NCBI GenBank assembly: GCA_016937345.1
Contig: JAFGWE010000024.1
Span: forward strand, 1-64,000
Reading direction: 5' to 3'
DNA from: Methanomicrobiaceae archaeon
GTDB lineage: Archaea; Halobacteriota; Methanomicrobia; Methanomicrobiales; Methanomicrobiaceae
DNA length: 64,000 nt
Part shown: positions 52,231 to 61,904 of the stretch, in pieces
Position numbering within the stretch: the stretch's first letter is position 1
Layout of the letters: each line of letters starts with the position of its first letter
Translations under genes and position numbers: made by a program
The notes under the pieces: generated by a model
Database searches by the model: none
Told to the model about the DNA's origin: nothing
What the model saw: only the letters and a program-made list of their open reading frames with translations

Positions 52231-54233
52231 TCGGCAATTCCTGTCTTAAATTCATTTATATTGCATTCAATAAGCTCTTCCTGCATCCATTTTGGCAGTC
52301 CTTTTTTTACTGATTCCTCTGAGAAACGTGCCTCTCCGAGAAGTAAAACCCCTCTGTCTTCCGGGGTTCTCAAAACTCTTCCCAGAGCCTGAAGAGCCTT
52401 GTTAATTGCAGGAAGTGTATAAGATAAAAATTCCCCTTCTTTTCCAAATTTATTTTTAAAATAATCGTTCACCATTTTTCTAACATCATTGTAGGGAGCA
52501 AGCGGCAGTCCTATTACTACTGCACCGTTTAGCATCTCACCTCTGTAATCCAGACCTTCACTCCATTTCCCTCCGCAAACACCAAATATTATTCCTGATC
52601 TGTTCACCTCAGGAAGTGACATGAAAATTTTCAGATCACTGTTTGCCTGTGAGGCATCCTGTGATTCAATAAATACTTCTTTGCCTTTTAATTTCTTTGG
52701 CATACTCTCTGTGAATGTTTTCAGCATGTCATATGAAGGGAAATATACTGCAAGATTCCCATTCAGATTGGCAAAAGAGTTAATGTAATTCAGTATGTTG
52801 TTTTGATTATCAATATCTCTTCTTCTGCTGAATGCCGAAGTTATATCTTTTGCACAGAATATCAGGCGGTTTTTCTTTGGGAATGCATTTTGAAGGGAGA
52901 GTGTTTTGACATCCATGTCGCCAAAATATAATTTTTTATAGCTCTCAACAGGAGACAGTGTTCCGCTTATCATTATACATGCATGATGAGAATTTGCTGT
53001 TTCAATAAGGGTCTTTGACGGATCGATATTTCTGACTTCCAGTGATATATCATTGTCAATTTTTTTGTATATTGTAAGGTATGAGTCATCGCCGGATGAC
53101 TGCATTATTCTGATAAAAAAATTAGTCAGTTTTTCAACGGGACTTTCCTTAAAATCTCCTTTTTCAAGTTTTGCCTCATGTATTGCCTCATTAATTCTTA
53201 AAAGATCGTCTGCTATTTCTTCTGTCTTCTGATAAAGTGTGCCGTTAAGAATAAATTTAGTAAATATTGTGGGATCAAACCAGTCTTCATTCTTAACTGA
53301 CCTCTTAAGACTTGTCATAAAGTTCTGAATCTGAGGTATAAGGTTCAATACGGCCTCTACTCCGCCAACACGTCCTCTCATGTGCGCAAGTTCACTCTGG
53401 GCAAGCTCGAGACTTGTCTGGCTAAGTGTCACTGTCTGTATGTTCTGGACAGTATCACCGCAGTTGTGGGCTTCATCAATAAGAAGTATGGTATTTTCAG
53501 GCTCTATTCCAATGGACTTATACATCTGGTCACGAATTGTTTCGTCAAAGATATGATGAAAATTTAAAAGTATGACATCTGCATCACGTGCGGCCTGTAG
53601 CATTACTTCATAGGGGCAGATATCGCCGCACATTTCATGAAGTCTTTCTGGAGGGACAATCCGCCTCGAGGTTTGTTCGGCTTTCGTTCTAAGCGTATTA
53701 GACGGAGACATTTTTAGTCCCTCCCCGCCTTCTACATAAATCCTTGATTTTATGAAGTAAGAACACAGGAGAGGGTGTTCTGAGTCCTGATGTTTTAACT
53801 GTGTTTTTAGCACAGGATCATTTGCCGGAATAAGAGATCCCCTATGGGCGCGGTCACGCATAAGTGATGTAGAAAAAGCTTTTAGTCCTTCACACATTCT
53901 GTATACATCTCCTTCTCCTCCCATCATGCACATTTTGCGTTTTCCAACGAGGTAGGAAACCTTAATATGACCTTTTTTCTTTTTTATGAGCTCCAGTTCT
54001 CTGATAAAAGTATTTAGCTGGCTTACTGTTCTGACAGCAACAAGAATTTTCTTACCCTTTGATTCAGCAAGAAGCGCCGAAAGGACACTTGATTTTCCGC
54101 TTCCTGTTGGTGCATCTATCATGCAGGTCATTCTATTTTTTGCACATTCGGCGGCTAATTCAAGCATCTCCTGCTGATGCGGTCTGTATGTTTCATATGG
54201 AAACCAGTCGTCAGGACAATCCATTACATACAT
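52221..54233 (-). CDS. XPD/Rad3-type FeS DNA helicase
   Basis: A superfamily 2 helicase of about 670 residues. The Walker A motif is MIDAPTGSGKSSVL, the DEAH box is ILLIDEAHNCGD and motif V/VI is GVCGGKWSEGLDYRG with QALGRVLRTPEDRGVLLLG. Four cysteines between motifs I and II (KRKMC, YRMCEG, LLCSYF and the EMCGDIC pair) fit the [4Fe-4S] cluster of the family. It probably acts in DNA repair with ogt. The start is uncertain: ATG 54233 or 54224; a longer frame reaches 54302. Confidence 0.88.
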   Translation of the reverse strand: MYVMDCPDDWFPYETYRPHQQEMLELAAECAKNRMTCMIDAPTGSGKSSVLSALLAESKGKKILVAVRTVSQLNTFIRELELIKKKKGHIKVSYLVGKRKMCMMGGEGDVYRMCEGLKAFSTSLMRDRAHRGSLIPANDPVLKTQLKHQDSEHPLLCSYFIKSRIYVEGGEGLKMSPSNTLRTKAEQTSRRIVPPERLHEMCGDICPYEVMLQAARDADVILLNFHHIFDETIRDQMYKSIGIEPENTILLIDEAHNCGDTVQNIQTVTLSQTSLELAQSELAHMRGRVGGVEAVLNLIPQIQNFMTSLKRSVKNEDWFDPTIFTKFILNGTLYQKTEEIADDLLRINEAIHEAKLEKGDFKESPVEKLTNFFIRIMQSSGDDSYLTIYKKIDNDISLEVRNIDPSKTLIETANSHHACIMISGTLSPVESYKKLYFGDMDVKTLSLQNAFPKKNRLIFCAKDITSAFSRRRDIDNQNNILNYINSFANLNGNLAVYFPSYDMLKTFTESMPKKLKGKEVFIESQDASQANSDLKIFMSLPEVNRSGIIFGVCGGKWSEGLDYRGEMLNGAVVIGLPLAPYNDVRKMVNDYFKNKFGKEGEFLSYTLPAINKALQALGRVLRTPEDRGVLLLGEARFSEESVKKGLPKWMQEELIECNINEFKTGIAEWK

Positions 54234-54302
54234 ATTTGTTGCAGTCACACTTTGTAATATCGTGCCGGGCGGTATGAAAGTAAAAAAATTCAGGTGAAAC
54301 AA

Positions 54303-54524
54303 ATGAATAAATATTACAGGTCTAAGGATGATCGGGTAATTGCAGGTGTTTGCGGCGGTTTAGGCAGATCTCTTGGTTTTGATTCCAATATCATCCGAAT
54401 TTTATGGGTGTTATTCTGTCTTTTTTATGCAATCGGGATTGTTGCATATATTCTTGCATGGGTATTTCTGCCGGAAGATGATGAAACAGACATAATAGAT
54501 GCAGATTATAAGATAAAAGAATGA
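54303..54524 (+). CDS. PspC-domain membrane protein
   Basis: A 73-residue PspC-type protein. The family motif is YYRSKDDRVIAGVCGGLGRSLGFDSNIIRILWV, followed by one hydrophobic helix and an acidic tail. An AGGTG site precedes the ATG at 54303. PspC proteins are associated with envelope stress; no Psp partners lie nearby. It is divergent from the helicase gene by 70 nt. Confidence 0.86.
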   Translation: MNKYYRSKDDRVIAGVCGGLGRSLGFDSNIIRILWVLFCLFYAIGIVAYILAWVFLPEDDETDIIDADYKIKE

Positions 54525-54655
54525 ATGAATCTTCTGATTGATATGGATTATCCTGTCGAAATATTTTTCCTGCAAAAAATTGAATGCAACTTATCTTAGA
54601 TATCTGCTTCAACCCGTACGGTTTTTACGGATAAAAAGACAAATAAATATTCACC

Positions 54656-55996
54656 ATGGCAATCCACCCCATTGACTTCCGTTACGGAACTGTAGGGATG
54701 CGAAATATCTGGGATGAAGATAACAGATTTGCATCCATTGTTAAGGCAGAAATTGCTCTTGCGAGGGCTGAGGGCGATCATGGGCTGATTCCTGAAAAAG
54801 CAGCTCTTGAAATCGTTGAAAAAGCAAAAAATGCCTCTCTGAAAAGAGCTAATGAGATTGAGGCAGAGATAAACCATGATATGATGGCGGTTGTAAAGGC
54901 AATAACAGAAGTTACCGGAGAATCAGGCCGCTGGATACACTTTGGTGCAACTTCAAATGATATTCTTGACACTGCAACAGGACTTCAGATAAAAGACAGT
55001 CTTCTTTTAATTGAGGCAAAACTGAAAGCATTACTGGGAGTACTGCTAAAAAGGGCAAAGGAGACGCAAACTCTTGTATGCGCCGGAAGGACTCATGGCC
55101 AGATTGGTGTTCCTACAACATATGGTCTCAGGTTCGCGATCTGGGCCGCAGAGGTTGCAAGGCACATCGAAAGGCTTGAGGAGATGCGCCCGCGTGTGGC
55201 CGTCGGTCAGATGACCGGTGCTGTGGGAACACAGGCATCTATGGGTCTGAAAGGGCATGATGTTATGGTTACAATGATGAAGTACCTTGAACTTCATCCT
55301 GTTGATGTTTCCAATCAGCTTATTCAGCGTGACAGGTATGCAGAATATTTCATGTTTCTGGCAAATATGGCTACAACACTTGACAAAATAGGTGTTGAAA
55401 TTCGCATGATGCAGAGATCAGAGATTGGAGAGATGGAGGAGGCATTTGGAAAAAACCAGGTTGGATCGTCAACAATGCCGCACAAGAGAAATCCAATAAA
55501 ATCAGAGCAGGTCTGCGGGTTGGCACGTGTTGTCCGCTCTTTTGTCGAACCTGCGCTTTTAAACAATACCCTTTGGGACGAACGTGATCTGACAAACTCC
55601 TCATGTGAACGTGTGATATTTCCTGAAGCATCAATTCTTGCGGATCATATCCTCAACGTAATGATTGGTGTTCTGGAAGGAATCAGACTAAACCCGGAGA
55701 ATATAAGACGTAATCTTGAGATGCTTCATGGTGTAAATATGGCTGAGTCCGTTATGATTGAGCTTACAAAAAGAGGTATGGACAGACAGAATGCACATGA
55801 AATTGTCCGGGTTTCCAGTATGAGTGCATTTGAGATGAAAACTCCTGTATCTGAAATTCTGTCGCAGAATAAAGAAGTTTCCTCATATCTGAAAAAAGAG
55901 GAGATTGAATCACTTCTTTTACCAGACAATTATATTGGTACTGCTGAATGGCAGGTGGATAATCTGATTAAAAAATTGCTTCCAATGGCAATTTAA
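54656..55996 (+). CDS. purB: Adenylosuccinate lyase
   Basis: A 446-residue lyase of the fumarase/aspartase superfamily. It has the catalytic regions FGATSNDILDTA, AGRTHGQIGVPTTYGLR (general acid His) and the flexible signature loop GSSTMPHKRNPIKSEQ. It cleaves SAICAR and adenylosuccinate in purine synthesis. An AT-rich promoter sequence with TATA-like elements lies upstream. Convergent with the flavodoxin gene that follows, overlapping by 4 nt. Confidence 0.95.
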   Translation: MAIHPIDFRYGTVGMRNIWDEDNRFASIVKAEIALARAEGDHGLIPEKAALEIVEKAKNASLKRANEIEAEINHDMMAVVKAITEVTGESGRWIHFGATSNDILDTATGLQIKDSLLLIEAKLKALLGVLLKRAKETQTLVCAGRTHGQIGVPTTYGLRFAIWAAEVARHIERLEEMRPRVAVGQMTGAVGTQASMGLKGHDVMVTMMKYLELHPVDVSNQLIQRDRYAEYFMFLANMATTLDKIGVEIRMMQRSEIGEMEEAFGKNQVGSSTMPHKRNPIKSEQVCGLARVVRSFVEPALLNNTLWDERDLTNSSCERVIFPEASILADHILNVMIGVLEGIRLNPENIRRNLEMLHGVNMAESVMIELTKRGMDRQNAHEIVRVSSMSAFEMKTPVSEILSQNKEVSSYLKKEEIESLLLPDNYIGTAEWQVDNLIKKLLPMAI

Positions 55997-57063
55997 TCTA
56001 TTTTTTGGAGATATATTCTTTTAATTTTGTCAGCCCATTCACCAATCTCACGCCAGTCTCTGAAGTCTCCTGATTTTTCTTTTTTAAATAATGCATTAAT
56101 TCGATCTTTTAATGAAAGATTTTCCTGAAGAATTTTACCTGCAAACATCCCAAAATCAACAGGCTTTATGTATTTACCAATCTCATCCGCGATTCTTAAA
56201 GTTTTTAGAATTGTTTCATCATTCCTGTCTTTCAGTGAGATTCCTACAACAAAAATTGCAGTCATTCTTTTTGAGAGTGAATCTCTATGAAGTCTTGCAA
56301 ATTCAATTATTTCAGGAAGTACTTTATTTTCATATATGGGAGTGCCGATTATCACCAGACTATATTTTCTGACATCATCAACATCCTGAATACGTTTAAC
56401 TTCGGAATAAATACCGTCATCCTGAAAAGAATTTTTAACAGACCAAGCTATATCGGCAGTAGAGCCGTGTCTTGTTGAATAAGTTATTAATACAGGTCTT
56501 GGCGGGCTGTTTTCTGTTTTTGCTCCTTTTATTTTGCCGGTGGAAAATGGGACATTTACAGGTTTTGCATTATCTGAAGGGATTTTATTCTGCCTGTTTT
56601 TTTCTTCATTCATCATTTTTTCCGGTTTTTCTTTTATGGCAATAGCAGCAAATTTATCACCTGTGCTGGTTTTGCCCCATCCATATGCTGCAATACCTGA
56701 AAGGACTATAAGATCTGCAATGTAGGGGACGTCTTTTTTATCAAGTATTGTATCTTCCATTTGGGACTGTCGGATGGCAAGATTTTCTTCCAGTGATGGG
56801 GGAGCATTTGGAATGTTTTCCGGAGTTATTGAGACTATCTTTTTATCTTCCAGAAGCAGTATTCCTTCTTTTATCATCTGATATCCTATAACTACCTCCT
56901 GATTGTCCTCTTTTTTTAACTTTATCTCTTCTTTTTCGTCGTCTAAATTAACTAAAGTGAATAATTCCTCTTCTCCCCTTCCAAAAAGAGCTCTTGGGGA
57001 GGAAAAGACTTCACCCTGTTTTTGAGAGAAATAACCCGAAAATTTTTCATAATTTGTATTCAT
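55993..57063 (-). CDS. Flavodoxin-domain protein with N-terminal extension
   Basis: A 356-residue protein. The C-terminal ~170 residues are a flavodoxin fold: YSTRHGSTADIAWSVKNSFQDDG, IIGTPIYENKVLPEIIEFA and the terminal GDFRDWREIGEWADKI. The N-terminal ~190 residues are not recognised; they include a charged beta-rich part, a short hydrophobic patch with IADLIVLSGIAAYGWG, and a Pro/Lys-rich linker. The combination suggests an adaptor for a partner protein. The ATG at 57063 is preferred to a TTG six bases upstream. It overlaps purB's 3' end by 4 nt. Confidence 0.72.
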   Translation of the reverse strand: MNTNYEKFSGYFSQKQGEVFSSPRALFGRGEEELFTLVNLDDEKEEIKLKKEDNQEVVIGYQMIKEGILLLEDKKIVSITPENIPNAPPSLEENLAIRQSQMEDTILDKKDVPYIADLIVLSGIAAYGWGKTSTGDKFAAIAIKEKPEKMMNEEKNRQNKIPSDNAKPVNVPFSTGKIKGAKTENSPPRPVLITYSTRHGSTADIAWSVKNSFQDDGIYSEVKRIQDVDDVRKYSLVIIGTPIYENKVLPEIIEFARLHRDSLSKRMTAIFVVGISLKDRNDETILKTLRIADEIGKYIKPVDFGMFAGKILQENLSLKDRINALFKKEKSGDFRDWREIGEWADKIKRIYLQKID

Positions 57064-57189
57064 TATCAATGATCATCCCCTTTAGCATAGCTGTACATAT
57101 AGGTTTTGGAAGTGATTAGTTTTTCACATACCCGGGTGACAATTTTTCCGGTTTTTTTCTAAAAATGGATTTTTTTAGATGCATTTTTT

Positions 57190-57933
57190 TTATTGCCTGA
57201 CTGTTGCATCAGTATTTTCACCAAAAGGATTTGTCCTGATTGCAAGAGAGAAGAGATATGGATAACTGAATCTTAAGTATTTCATGTATTCTATCCATTC
57301 TTCTGCAAGCAGGCTGTAAACACGGTTAATATCTCCTGCGAGGTGATTTTTGTCTGTTTCCGGGCATGATTTCAGGTCTTTTCTGTTATGCAATTCTTCA
57401 GTCAGATGAAATGTTGCCCTTAAAAGTTCTGTAAATTCTTCGTGTTCAAGAAGTACAGGATTTTCTAAAAGCCTTACTAAAAAGTCTTCTTTTTCAAGCA
57501 GGTACTTTTTTAGAATTTCCAGATCCATACTGCAGATATCTATCTTAAACTGATAATTTTTGATCTCTTTTTCAATTGTATCAAAATTTTCAGTTTTCCA
57601 GTTAGAGTTGATTGCTAATTTATTTCTGATTGAATTTATGTTTGGATTGTGATCTGAAAAACATTTTAAGAGATTTGTTCCTGTGACACTGAAAAAAGTT
57701 CCAATTACCATATTCATCTTTTCAAGGCGACTTTTTTTCTCGCGTGTATCCAGCATTCTGTGAATTACAAGTGTTACAAGCAGTACTTCTATTGGCACAA
57801 ATGCAAGTTCATGGAGTGCAAAAACCCCTATGTGGTGTAGATCTTCAAATATTAAATAATGAACCGTATATAAAATCAATGATGCAAGAATAAGAACAGA
57901 TGCAAAGCTTATAAGCCATTTTTTGTCATTCAT
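57190..57933 (-). CDS. Conserved-looking membrane protein, two N-terminal helices
   Basis: A 247-residue protein with two transmembrane helices at residues about 8-27 and 37-60, followed by a charged helical domain of ~180 residues rich in Glu and Lys. I do not recognise the family. It lies between two flavodoxin-type genes on the same strand, so it may share a pathway. Upstream there is an AT-rich promoter region. Confidence 0.68.
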   Translation of the reverse strand: MNDKKWLISFASVLILASLILYTVHYLIFEDLHHIGVFALHELAFVPIEVLLVTLVIHRMLDTREKKSRLEKMNMVIGTFFSVTGTNLLKCFSDHNPNINSIRNKLAINSNWKTENFDTIEKEIKNYQFKIDICSMDLEILKKYLLEKEDFLVRLLENPVLLEHEEFTELLRATFHLTEELHNRKDLKSCPETDKNHLAGDINRVYSLLAEEWIEYMKYLRFSYPYLFSLAIRTNPFGENTDATVRQ

Positions 57934-58016
57934 GCAATATACTCCTTCTCATTAATTAAAATAATATATTCTCTGAAAACCTATTTTTGGATGTTCATTG
58001 ATGTTTCTTGTCTGAA

Positions 58017-58517
58017 TTATAGATAATCAGACTCAATATTTTTGATCCATTTTTTTACAGCATCTAAATTCCGGAAGTCACCGCACTCTGGTTTTGCAAG
58101 AATAATTAGTTCTCTGTCAGAGTCACACAGACTATTTTCATCCAGTTTTCCTGCAAAAAGGCCTATTTCTTTTGGATTTACATATTGCTGTATTTCATCT
58201 GTTGCAAAAAGGGCTTTTCTTGTAGCATTCTCGTCTGGTGTATTAAGAGTAATTCCACAGGAGAAAACAAAAAGAGGCACCTTATTAAGATAATTTTTAT
58301 GCATCTGCATAAAATCTCTTGCCTCGGGAAGCCATTTGCCCATCTGTATTGCACTGCCTGCAATTATAAAATCATAATTATCTATATCCTTAATATTAAG
58401 CATATTTTTAGAATCAGCATCATAACCATCTTCCTTTAGGATTGCAGCGATAAACTCTGCAATTTCTTTAGTTGAATTATATCGTGTTGCAAAAGCTACC
58501 AGTATTTTTTTTTGCAT
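58017..58517 (-). CDS. Flavodoxin-domain protein
   Basis: A 166-residue flavodoxin-fold protein. The phosphate loop is FATRYNSTKEIAEFIAAIL, followed by IIAGSAIQMGKWLPEARDFM and a C-terminal GDFRNLDAVKKWIKNIE. It is the third of three paralogous flavodoxins in this window (also at 7747 and 55993), with the same overall length as the first. Probably an FMN electron carrier; partner unknown. Confidence 0.84.
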   Translation of the reverse strand: MQKKILVAFATRYNSTKEIAEFIAAILKEDGYDADSKNMLNIKDIDNYDFIIAGSAIQMGKWLPEARDFMQMHKNYLNKVPLFVFSCGITLNTPDENATRKALFATDEIQQYVNPKEIGLFAGKLDENSLCDSDRELIILAKPECGDFRNLDAVKKWIKNIESDYL

Positions 58518-58644
58518 GGCCTCACCTTTTTATAATAATCTGTTTCCTGAATCATTTTTTTATTAATTTGAATCAAACGGCTTATTTTCTGTTATTATTA
58601 CTATTGTGATAGTTATAAGTTATATTTTACCATATTTACTCTAT

Positions 58645-59304
58645 ATGAGAGCGAAAAAAAATCTCCGATTCAGAGTTGTTCTAACATTATTTTTGTGTGT
58701 AATTTTTTTCTTATCTTCTGTATCAGGACTTGCTGTTTATTTAGGGGATACGGTTGAATTATCAGGCGGTGCAACAGCAGATTCTGTATATCTGTTTATT
58801 ACCGGTCCAAACCTTCCTTCTAACGGAGTGTCTCCTGATGACGTATCATCTGCTGTGGCAACAGGAGTGCCTTCTTCATTCACTAAGGTAAATGTCAACA
58901 ACAACCGCTGGAAGTATAAATGGGATACAAATGCTGCCGGAGGGACACTCGATTATGGAAATTATGTTTTATATGCAGTCAATACACCATCCGGAAGAAA
59001 TGATCTCTCAGGCAAAGAATATTCATATACTCAGATAACCCTGGTAAATCCTTCTGTTAGTACCTCTCTCTCACCTTCAGGTATAAATGATCAGAATACT
59101 GAAAATATTGTCACAGAGGCTGCAGATATAAAAAAAAATGAACCAACACAGGTTGTAACAACAGTTCCTCCGGAGCAGGCAGATTACCAGGATATTACAT
59201 CAATACCAAAAGAGACAAATAAGGCAGGTTTATACTCAGAAATTGTTATTTTAGCACTTTTCCTTTCATCAGTACTAATCATCAGAGCTCAAAAAGATAA
59301 TTAA
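58645..59304 (+). CDS. Surface protein with N-terminal signal and C-terminal anchor
   Basis: A 219-residue exported protein. A signal sequence is followed by a beta-rich domain with VYLGDTVELSGGATADSVYLFITGPNL and LDYGNYVLYAVNTP, reminiscent of domains in methanogen S-layer/surface proteins (DUF3821 type). A Thr/Pro/Glu-rich linker precedes a C-terminal helix (about residues 192-212) with a short basic tail. The ATG at 58645 gives a typical basic signal start (MRAKKNLRFRVV). The domain assignment is by recall. Confidence 0.72.
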   Translation: MRAKKNLRFRVVLTLFLCVIFFLSSVSGLAVYLGDTVELSGGATADSVYLFITGPNLPSNGVSPDDVSSAVATGVPSSFTKVNVNNNRWKYKWDTNAAGGTLDYGNYVLYAVNTPSGRNDLSGKEYSYTQITLVNPSVSTSLSPSGINDQNTENIVTEAADIKKNEPTQVVTTVPPEQADYQDITSIPKETNKAGLYSEIVILALFLSSVLIIRAQKDN

Positions 59305-59335
59305 TTTTTAGCTCTTTTTATTAAAGGGAATTTAA

Positions 59336-59680
59336 ATGGCAAGGGAATTATCTGAAAGAGATATTGAAATATTTAGAAAGACAGCACCCGAGTATTCTCT
59401 TGATTTATGTCCGGGGTCGGGGAAATCTTTTCAGTCTGTATTACCCCCGCTTTTGAATCATATCTCCAAAAACACTGATGACTTTAAAGAGAGGCTTTCA
59501 AATATGTCGGAAAATGACTGGGAGTATCTTATAAGTTTAATACTGAGTGGTGAAGAAAGTGTCAGCTGTCTTTCCAGAGATGCACTGGAATCAGTCCTCT
59601 ATTATGTAAGTAAAATCTCGCCTGATGACTCAAAACGGATTGAAATTATCTATGAGCTTTCATCCTGCGGGCTGATATAA
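59336..59680 (+). CDS. Hypothetical helical protein
   Basis: A 114-residue, soluble, mostly helical protein with a GSGKS sequence that is not a P-loop (no preceding beta strand). It starts 31 nt after the surface-protein gene on the same strand. No family recognised. Confidence 0.65.
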   Translation: MARELSERDIEIFRKTAPEYSLDLCPGSGKSFQSVLPPLLNHISKNTDDFKERLSNMSENDWEYLISLILSGEESVSCLSRDALESVLYYVSKISPDDSKRIEIIYELSSCGLI

Positions 59681-59704
59681 AAAAATTTTTTTTTGGTAAA
59701 AATT

Positions 59705-60343
59705 TCAGGCGCTGTCGTAGATAAGACTGACATACCTTGCTGTAAAGATTGCAATAACCGGTATGAGGATAAAGTAGATTATCTGACCGATTACCGGTAT
59801 CATGTTGATAACCATAACTATGATTGTAAGTACAATTCCCAGAACAAGAATCTTAATAAAGAAGTTTATCCATCCGATGCTCTTAATCTTTCCAAGGATT
59901 TCACCAAAATTGAATGCCTCTCCAAATTTACCTTCACGTGCAAATCTGACAACTGCAATTGTTGAAATAAGAGAGATTATTATCGTAACAATTAATGTGA
60001 TAATAAATCCTATTAACATAACACCAATTCCGGCCATAACTGCAGAAGGATCTCCTGAAAGCATTGCAAAGAATCCTGATCCCATTGTAAGCATTGCCAC
60101 GATAATGATCGGAATAGAGTATATAATTCCAATAATCAGATACAATATACCGTCAATAAAGAGTTTTAACCAGTTTCCAAGTTCAGGTGCCGGTTTTTCG
60201 CCCCGCATAACCATCAGTTCATATCCCATGAGAAGAGGGAATATAATGGTTGAAATAAGTAACAGAATCCATTTTACCCATTTCCCCCACACTGCCTCTT
60301 TTGCGTAGCCGAATGAGTCGCTAAAAAGCATACCAATATCCAT
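59705..60343 (-). CDS. DUF4013 membrane protein
   Basis: A 212-residue protein with about six transmembrane helices, paralogous to that at 33036. Shared features are an N-terminal KWVKWILLLI segment, LGNWLKLFIDGILYLII and the GEAFNFGEILGKIK segment. The N-terminus is MDIGMLFSDSFGYAKEAVWG. Function unknown. It is convergent with the preceding hypothetical gene, with an A/T run between them. Confidence 0.83.
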   Translation of the reverse strand: MDIGMLFSDSFGYAKEAVWGKWVKWILLLISTIIFPLLMGYELMVMRGEKPAPELGNWLKLFIDGILYLIIGIIYSIPIIIVAMLTMGSGFFAMLSGDPSAVMAGIGVMLIGFIITLIVTIIISLISTIAVVRFAREGKFGEAFNFGEILGKIKSIGWINFFIKILVLGIVLTIIVMVINMIPVIGQIIYFILIPVIAIFTARYVSLIYDSA

Positions 60344-60463
60344 AATACCAAATCACTCCATCAGGAAATTAACACAATTTCCCTTAGATTTGTAGATTAT
60401 ATTTGATTATTTAAAAGGATATTGGTTTAAGAAGTTATAATTGGGATCTTGGGGCCGGATTTT

Positions 60464-60904
60464 TTAATTCTTTTTGTATTTGAATCCGTTTAAATCACAT
60501 TGTGCATTGCACAAATTCTCACCCGAGTCTATTACTCTGTAGGCATCTGCAAGAACAGATGCCTGGGCAAGTGATCCTGCAAGAAGGACAACTTCCAGTA
60601 TTTCATCTTTTGTAGCTCCCCTGTTAAGTGCCGCACGCATATGGTATTCAGTACAGTGCCGGCAGTTTAATGCCGCACCAATTGCAAGGCTGATCAATTC
60701 AACATATTTTGGATCAAGAGTACTTGTTTCTGTAACTGAAGTTTTATACAAAAGATGTGAAAGAAGTACTTCCGGTCTTTCTGCCATTCTCTTAAAGATT
60801 AGAGGAACAGAACCGTCCTGTTGTTCTACCTTATTAAGCCATTCCTCAGTACTTTTTTTCTTGCCTTTATCAGCAATATCTCTCAGCATCTCTTCATAAT
60901 TCAT
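60464..60904 (-). CDS. Carboxymuconolactone decarboxylase-family (AhpD-like) protein
   Basis: A 146-residue AhpD-like protein. The active-site LNCRHCTEYHMRAALNRGATKDEILEVVLL motif contains the redox Cys pair and the histidine three residues later. A second cysteine pair lies in the C-terminus (CNAQC). In methanogens such proteins often occur near redox enzymes. It lies 57 nt after the mmp7 gene on the same strand and may share its transcript. Confidence 0.86.
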   Translation of the reverse strand: MNYEEMLRDIADKGKKKSTEEWLNKVEQQDGSVPLIFKRMAERPEVLLSHLLYKTSVTETSTLDPKYVELISLAIGAALNCRHCTEYHMRAALNRGATKDEILEVVLLAGSLAQASVLADAYRVIDSGENLCNAQCDLNGFKYKKN

Positions 60905-60960
60905 TTAAAGCACCTAAATATTCTTTGCTGAATATATTTGTATTTATTATTGTGGATGAA

Positions 60961-61902
60961 TCATACCATTATATTTGTTTCAGAAAATGGTTTTATCTTA
61001 ATCCATATGTAATTGCGCATTCTTGAGGGCAATATTTCCGCAACGTCGCCAACTGTGATATCTTCTTCAATCTTTATCGCGCGTACGTATTCTGAATAAT
61101 CCTCATAAGGGATTTTTAGTTTGAGACCGGTAATCTGCACTGTTACAGGCGTGGGGTGTGTCGAACTTTTTGTAATCTCCAGTTCATCGTCAATTACAGA
61201 CATAAGTCTTGCAGGGGAAACTGAAAGAGGGTCTTTTGCAATTTCTTCACGTTTTTCACCAAGGACTTTTGAAATTTCAGTAATAAGTGCATCAAGGAAT
61301 TCTATTTCGCCTTCCTGTTTTTTCATGCGATGTCCTTTTCTCCCTATACCTCCCACATATCCCTGAACCGGAGGATTTGCAGTCCTTTTTAAGGCTTCAA
61401 CATCAGGACCGCCTGTTAGAATAATAGGTACATGAATTCCTCTTCTCAATGCCGGAAGTTTGTGCCTGATACACTCCTCAAAATTTCCAAGCAGAAATAC
61501 CGCACAGTCATGTTCATTTATGACATCCCGTTCCTCAAAATTCAGATTGGCAATACGTTTCCCAAAGCCTCTTGAAAGGCCTATCATATTTGTTTTGGCA
61601 CCTGAACGCCTCATATATTCAGCAGCATCACAGGATGTATGTGGCAGATGGTGAATGTCAAGACTTGGTGAAACAACCGCAATCTCTGTTCCGACAAGAG
61701 GAGATTCAATAACATCTCCTCCAAGCGGTCTGCCCATTTTTCTTATCAGCTCAATATCATCTTTTGGCACCAGGGACTGGAGAACGACATCCTGTGCAAT
61801 AATATGCTTCTGTACGATGTATCCGCCGAGATCATCTATCAGATCAATTATTATATCATGCCTGTAAATGCCACCTTTGTAGGTTATGGGTACAAGAGTC
61901 AT
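60961..61902 (-). CDS. Methanogenesis marker protein 7
   Basis: A 313-residue protein of the methanogenesis marker 7 family. Recognisable segments are VPITYKGGIYRHDIIIDLIDDLGGY at the N-terminus and a central VFLLGNFEECIRHKLPALRRGIHVPIILTGGPDVE. Conserved Cys in that central region could bind a metal. The family is a component of the methyl-coenzyme M reductase activation complex (known from biochemical work on related methanogens). It starts 2 nt after the mmp17 stop. Confidence 0.88.
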   Translation of the reverse strand: MTLVPITYKGGIYRHDIIIDLIDDLGGYIVQKHIIAQDVVLQSLVPKDDIELIRKMGRPLGGDVIESPLVGTEIAVVSPSLDIHHLPHTSCDAAEYMRRSGAKTNMIGLSRGFGKRIANLNFEERDVINEHDCAVFLLGNFEECIRHKLPALRRGIHVPIILTGGPDVEALKRTANPPVQGYVGGIGRKGHRMKKQEGEIEFLDALITEISKVLGEKREEIAKDPLSVSPARLMSVIDDELEITKSSTHPTPVTVQITGLKLKIPYEDYSEYVRAIKIEEDITVGDVAEILPSRMRNYIWIKIKPFSETNIMV

Positions 61903-61904
61903 TT

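Noticed and set aside
59802-60308. 168-residue plus-strand frame
   Set aside because: Shadow of the DUF4013 gene; its Ile/Pro-rich repetitive composition mirrors the membrane helices on the other strand.
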